DNA of 55,025 nt from Flavobacterium sp. (GTDB lineage: Bacteria > Bacteroidota > Bacteroidia > Flavobacteriales > Flavobacteriaceae). Location: NCBI GenBank assembly GCA_018401995.1, contig JAGYJR010000013.1, positions 1 through 55,025 on the forward strand. The letters run 5' to 3'. Shown in pieces: positions 53,901 through 55,025 of the stretch. Positions within the stretch are counted from its first letter, which is position 1. Each line of letters starts with the position of its first letter. Made by a program: the position numbers and the translations under genes. The notes below the pieces were generated by a model. It had not been told where the DNA came from. It searched no databases and saw only the letters and a program-made list of their open reading frames with translations.

Positions 53901-54284
53901 GATGAAAAAGGAAACCTAAAAGAAGAAGTAGTTACTTTTTGGACGGTTGTAGAAAGAAAAAGAACAGGTCAATCCGCTTATCAATTACCTCTTGATGGTA
54001 AAGAAATTGTGACTACGTTACATATTAACGACATGTTTTTATTAGGCTTAAACGAAGATGAAATCAATTGGGAAAATCCTGATTATGAAGTTTTAAAAGA
54101 GCATTTGTATAGAGTTCAGAAATTGACTTCAGGAGATTATTTTTTCAGAATGCATAAATCTTCTACTGTTACTGACAATGATTATAAACAAATTAGAGGT
54201 TTTGGCGAAGGAAAAACTGGATGGTTTACATTTACTCCAATCAAAGTAAAAATTTCAGTTTCAGGAAAAATTGAAAAGTTATAA
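50916..54284 (+). CDS. cas9: Type II-C CRISPR-associated endonuclease Cas9
   Basis: 1122 aa from the ATG at 50916 (MAKILGLDLGTNS); a TTG at 50895 lies at or before the predicted transcription start and is rejected. RuvC-I Asp8 (LGLDLGTNSIGWAL), Arg-rich bridge helix (GARGVRRQFFRRKLRKK), RuvC-II Glu566 (KVEMARDL), HNH with His645 (QIEHIHPWSRS), Asn659 and Asn668 (DENRKKG), RuvC-III His784 and Asp787 (HHAIDALVMAC), then a C-terminal PAM-interacting region. All nuclease residues are present, so it should be an active RNA-guided DNA nuclease. The size is close to compact II-C enzymes such as that of Neisseria. tracrRNA is divergent upstream and the array follows after 83 bp; cas1 and cas2 are not seen. 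Confidence 0.97.
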   Translation: MAKILGLDLGTNSIGWALINDDQNKILGVGSRIFPMGVENLGDGDNEISKNASRTGARGVRRQFFRRKLRKKILLKALAENKMCPMVANDFEDWKKTKEFPSEKLANWFALNPYELRQKALNEKLSLEEIGRIFYHLIQRRGFLSNSRKGGSDDGAIFKGNPKEGKIGITETQQNIQDKTLGSYLFEIYPKENQPFQNGLERIRNRYTTRKMYVDEFELIWNKQSQFHAQFTEELKTLFGGRKLDGYKEDGILFHQRPLRSQKHLVGNCSFETNKTKCPISAIPFEQFRVWQWVNTVEYNGRKISQEEKEKIVEFLYANEKPEFKKIRKAIGKESAEFKFNYKDDDKIVGTHTISNLSNKKYFGKKWFEFTEKEQEDIWHALYFFDSKSNLKEYAIKNWNFTEEQAESIAKFNLKDGYSSLSRKAISNILPFLKLGFTYDVAVVIGGIKNVFGSEWEKLSDEKRNYLIDNVEGIVRSKTKGGFIDIIKDILRNDYNISDNQLRKLYHHSATIDAAELLERLPVGKEADKEIQTIRNPIVITALFELRKLVNELIDEHGKIDEIKVEMARDLKISKSQRNKIRKEQKRLEKENDRIKDRLRENDVRNTHDNILLYKLWEECKKTCPYTGKPISVTQLFSGEVQIEHIHPWSRSLNDSFSNKTLCYADENRKKGDKTPFEFYGNDETNWSAIKERALKLFSDTKEYPNAYQKFKRFVQIKFDDDFSSRQLNDTRYISKEAKNYLSRICKNVIVSPGQATSNLRQKWGMNNILNDENEKTREDHRHHAIDALVMACTKVSYVQELSKWNRYNRNSELKNFPLPWETFRKDAEVAVDKILVSHKKVSNDITVRTHKCEKNGKTHANVGVAARGQLHKETVYGKRTFNGEEAFHVRKSIESLTTEKQLEKVVDESIKLLIRKRIQELGGFVKGNIPVNTFFVVDENGVKQPQIFLPNKNGAPVPVLKVRMKENIGGAEKLKDKVNQWVNPRNNHHVLIYKDEKGNLKEEVVTFWTVVERKRTGQSAYQLPLDGKEIVTTLHINDMFLLGLNEDEINWENPDYEVLKEHLYRVQKLTSGDYFFRMHKSSTVTDNDYKQIRGFGEGKTGWFTFTPIKVKISVSGKIEKL

Positions 54285-54379
54285 TTTTGAAAAAAATTCA
54301 TTGACATAAAACTTTCAAATTCTTAAACAGCTCAAACCACAACGGAGTTTCGGCGATAGCTCACTCCGTTGTGGTTTGA
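54282..54379 (+). promoter_or_regulatory. CRISPR leader with -7 box and anti-repeat hairpin
   Basis: A perfect -7 box TAATTTTG (54282-54289) overlaps the cas9 stop codon, predicting leader transcription from about 54295. Downstream, 54332-54348 and 54363-54379 form a perfect 17-bp stem (14-nt loop) whose right arm includes the first 12 bases of repeat 1. Further out, 54313-54326 (TTTCAAATTCTTAA) can pair with repeat-1 bases 54380-54393 after a 5-nt bulge, with one mismatch and one G-U. The leader therefore holds a degenerate inverted copy of the repeat. Confidence 0.65.
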
Positions 54380-55025
54380 TTAAAGATTTGAAAACACGAT
54401 ATTGTCTGCTAATTTGTTAGCTATAATAGCATCGTTGTGGTTTGATTAAAGATTTGAAAACACGATATTTTAAACATCAAACAATGTCCAAGCTGTATCG
54501 TTGTGGTTTGATTAAAGATTTGAAAACACGATATTCTCAAAATTAAAGTTCTTTAAAACATCATCGTTGTGGTTTGATTAAAGATTTGAAAACACGATAT
54601 TCACAATTTCCAAACTTAGACGCTGAATTAGTTGTGGTTTGATTAAAGATTTGAAAACACGATATTCAACAATTTACAGGAGTTATTGACCGAAATGTTG
54701 TGGTTTGATTAAAGATTTGAAAACACGATATTGATATTGATTTAGAATTGCATCCGCTTTATGTTGTGGTTTGATTAAAGATTTGAAAACACGATATTAA
54801 GACAAAGAAATTAGAATACACCCAACTCGTTGTGGTTTGATTAAAGATTTGAAAACACGATATTACTCCATCTGTAATTTGTTCAGCGCCTGATGTTGTG
54901 GTTTGATTAAAGATTTGAAAACACGATATTCTTTCATTTCTGATATCTTTACATCTTCTGTTGTGGTTTGATTAAAGATTTGAAAACACGATATTATTTT
55001 AGAAGTGGCACTTAATTTAAGACAC
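54368..55025 (+). CRISPR. Type II-C CRISPR array, 10 repeats visible, continues past the window
   Basis: Ten identical 36-bp repeats (begin GTTGTGGTTTG, end ACACGATATT) start at 54368, 54434, 54500, 54566, 54631, 54697, 54763, 54829, 54895 and 54960. Spacers are 30 bp except the fourth and ninth (29 bp); the tenth is cut by the window end after 30 bases. The orientation relative to the tracrRNA anti-repeat means crRNAs are made from the plus strand as spacer followed by the repeat's 5' part. No repeat degeneracy is seen, so the array's old end is not within the window. Spacer targets cannot be identified by eye. Confidence 0.98.

Noticed and set aside
54301..54329. TTGACA-N17-TAAACA as an array promoter of the E. 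coli type
   Set aside because: Bacteroidetes sigma factor uses TTTG/TANNTTTG, and a perfect TAATTTTG exists just upstream at 54282-54289.
54333..54347. Leader inverted repeat as the cas9 terminator
   Set aside because: No T-run follows the stem, and its right arm is part of repeat 1, so a leader or anti-repeat function fits better.

Overview
The window comes from a member of the Flavobacteriaceae, most likely Flavobacterium. The DNA is AT-rich. Promoters follow the Bacteroidetes -7 consensus TANNTTTG, and several genes appear to start with TTG. One protein carries a type IX secretion C-terminal domain, and a type II-C CRISPR-Cas9 locus closes the window. All functional calls are by eye from motifs; no database search was run.

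Layout. 1-4.2 kb: surface-polymer O-acylation cluster (two SGNH hydrolases, one with an inserted LysM, plus an MBOAT acyltransferase). 4.2-25 kb: redox, respiration and metal island with cytochrome c peroxidase, peroxiredoxin, a heme lipoprotein, a copper-type TonB receptor, a thioredoxin-like protein, cytochrome bd oxidase (cydAB), a sulfide:quinone oxidoreductase-like enzyme, small Cys-rich proteins, a kelch-like T9SS cargo and a TolC/MFP/RND efflux operon. 25-50.7 kb: mostly housekeeping genes (ffh, folD, prfC, three SurA/PpiC-type chaperones, a MoxR ATPase, an acyltransferase, two tandem aconitases, an N-terminally extended GAPDH, a DegP-type protease, dapF, mltG, a lysozyme-like protein, an RsmI-like methylase). 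50.7-55.0 kb: tracrRNA (minus strand), cas9 (plus strand) and a CRISPR array of 36-bp repeats that runs off the window.

Three observations stand out. (1) Nearly every promoter of the redox island carries a Crp/Fnr-type palindrome (GTAAC-N4-GTTAC or a close variant) whose centre lies exactly 28.5 or 29.5 bp from the first base of the -7 box, i.e. near -41.5. One of these promoters seems to drive a ~74-nt terminator-ended small RNA with no gene of its own. (2) A palindrome of the same 5-4-5 architecture but different half-site (TACGG-N4-CCGTA) sits between tracrRNA and cas9, 29.5 bp from a -7 box on each side, suggesting one dimeric activator co-switches both. (3) The array leader contains a degenerate anti-repeat that can fold onto CRISPR repeat 1 through a perfect 17-bp stem plus a further imperfect ~14-bp helix. 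This could shield repeat 1 from tracrRNA. No cas1 or cas2 is visible in the window.
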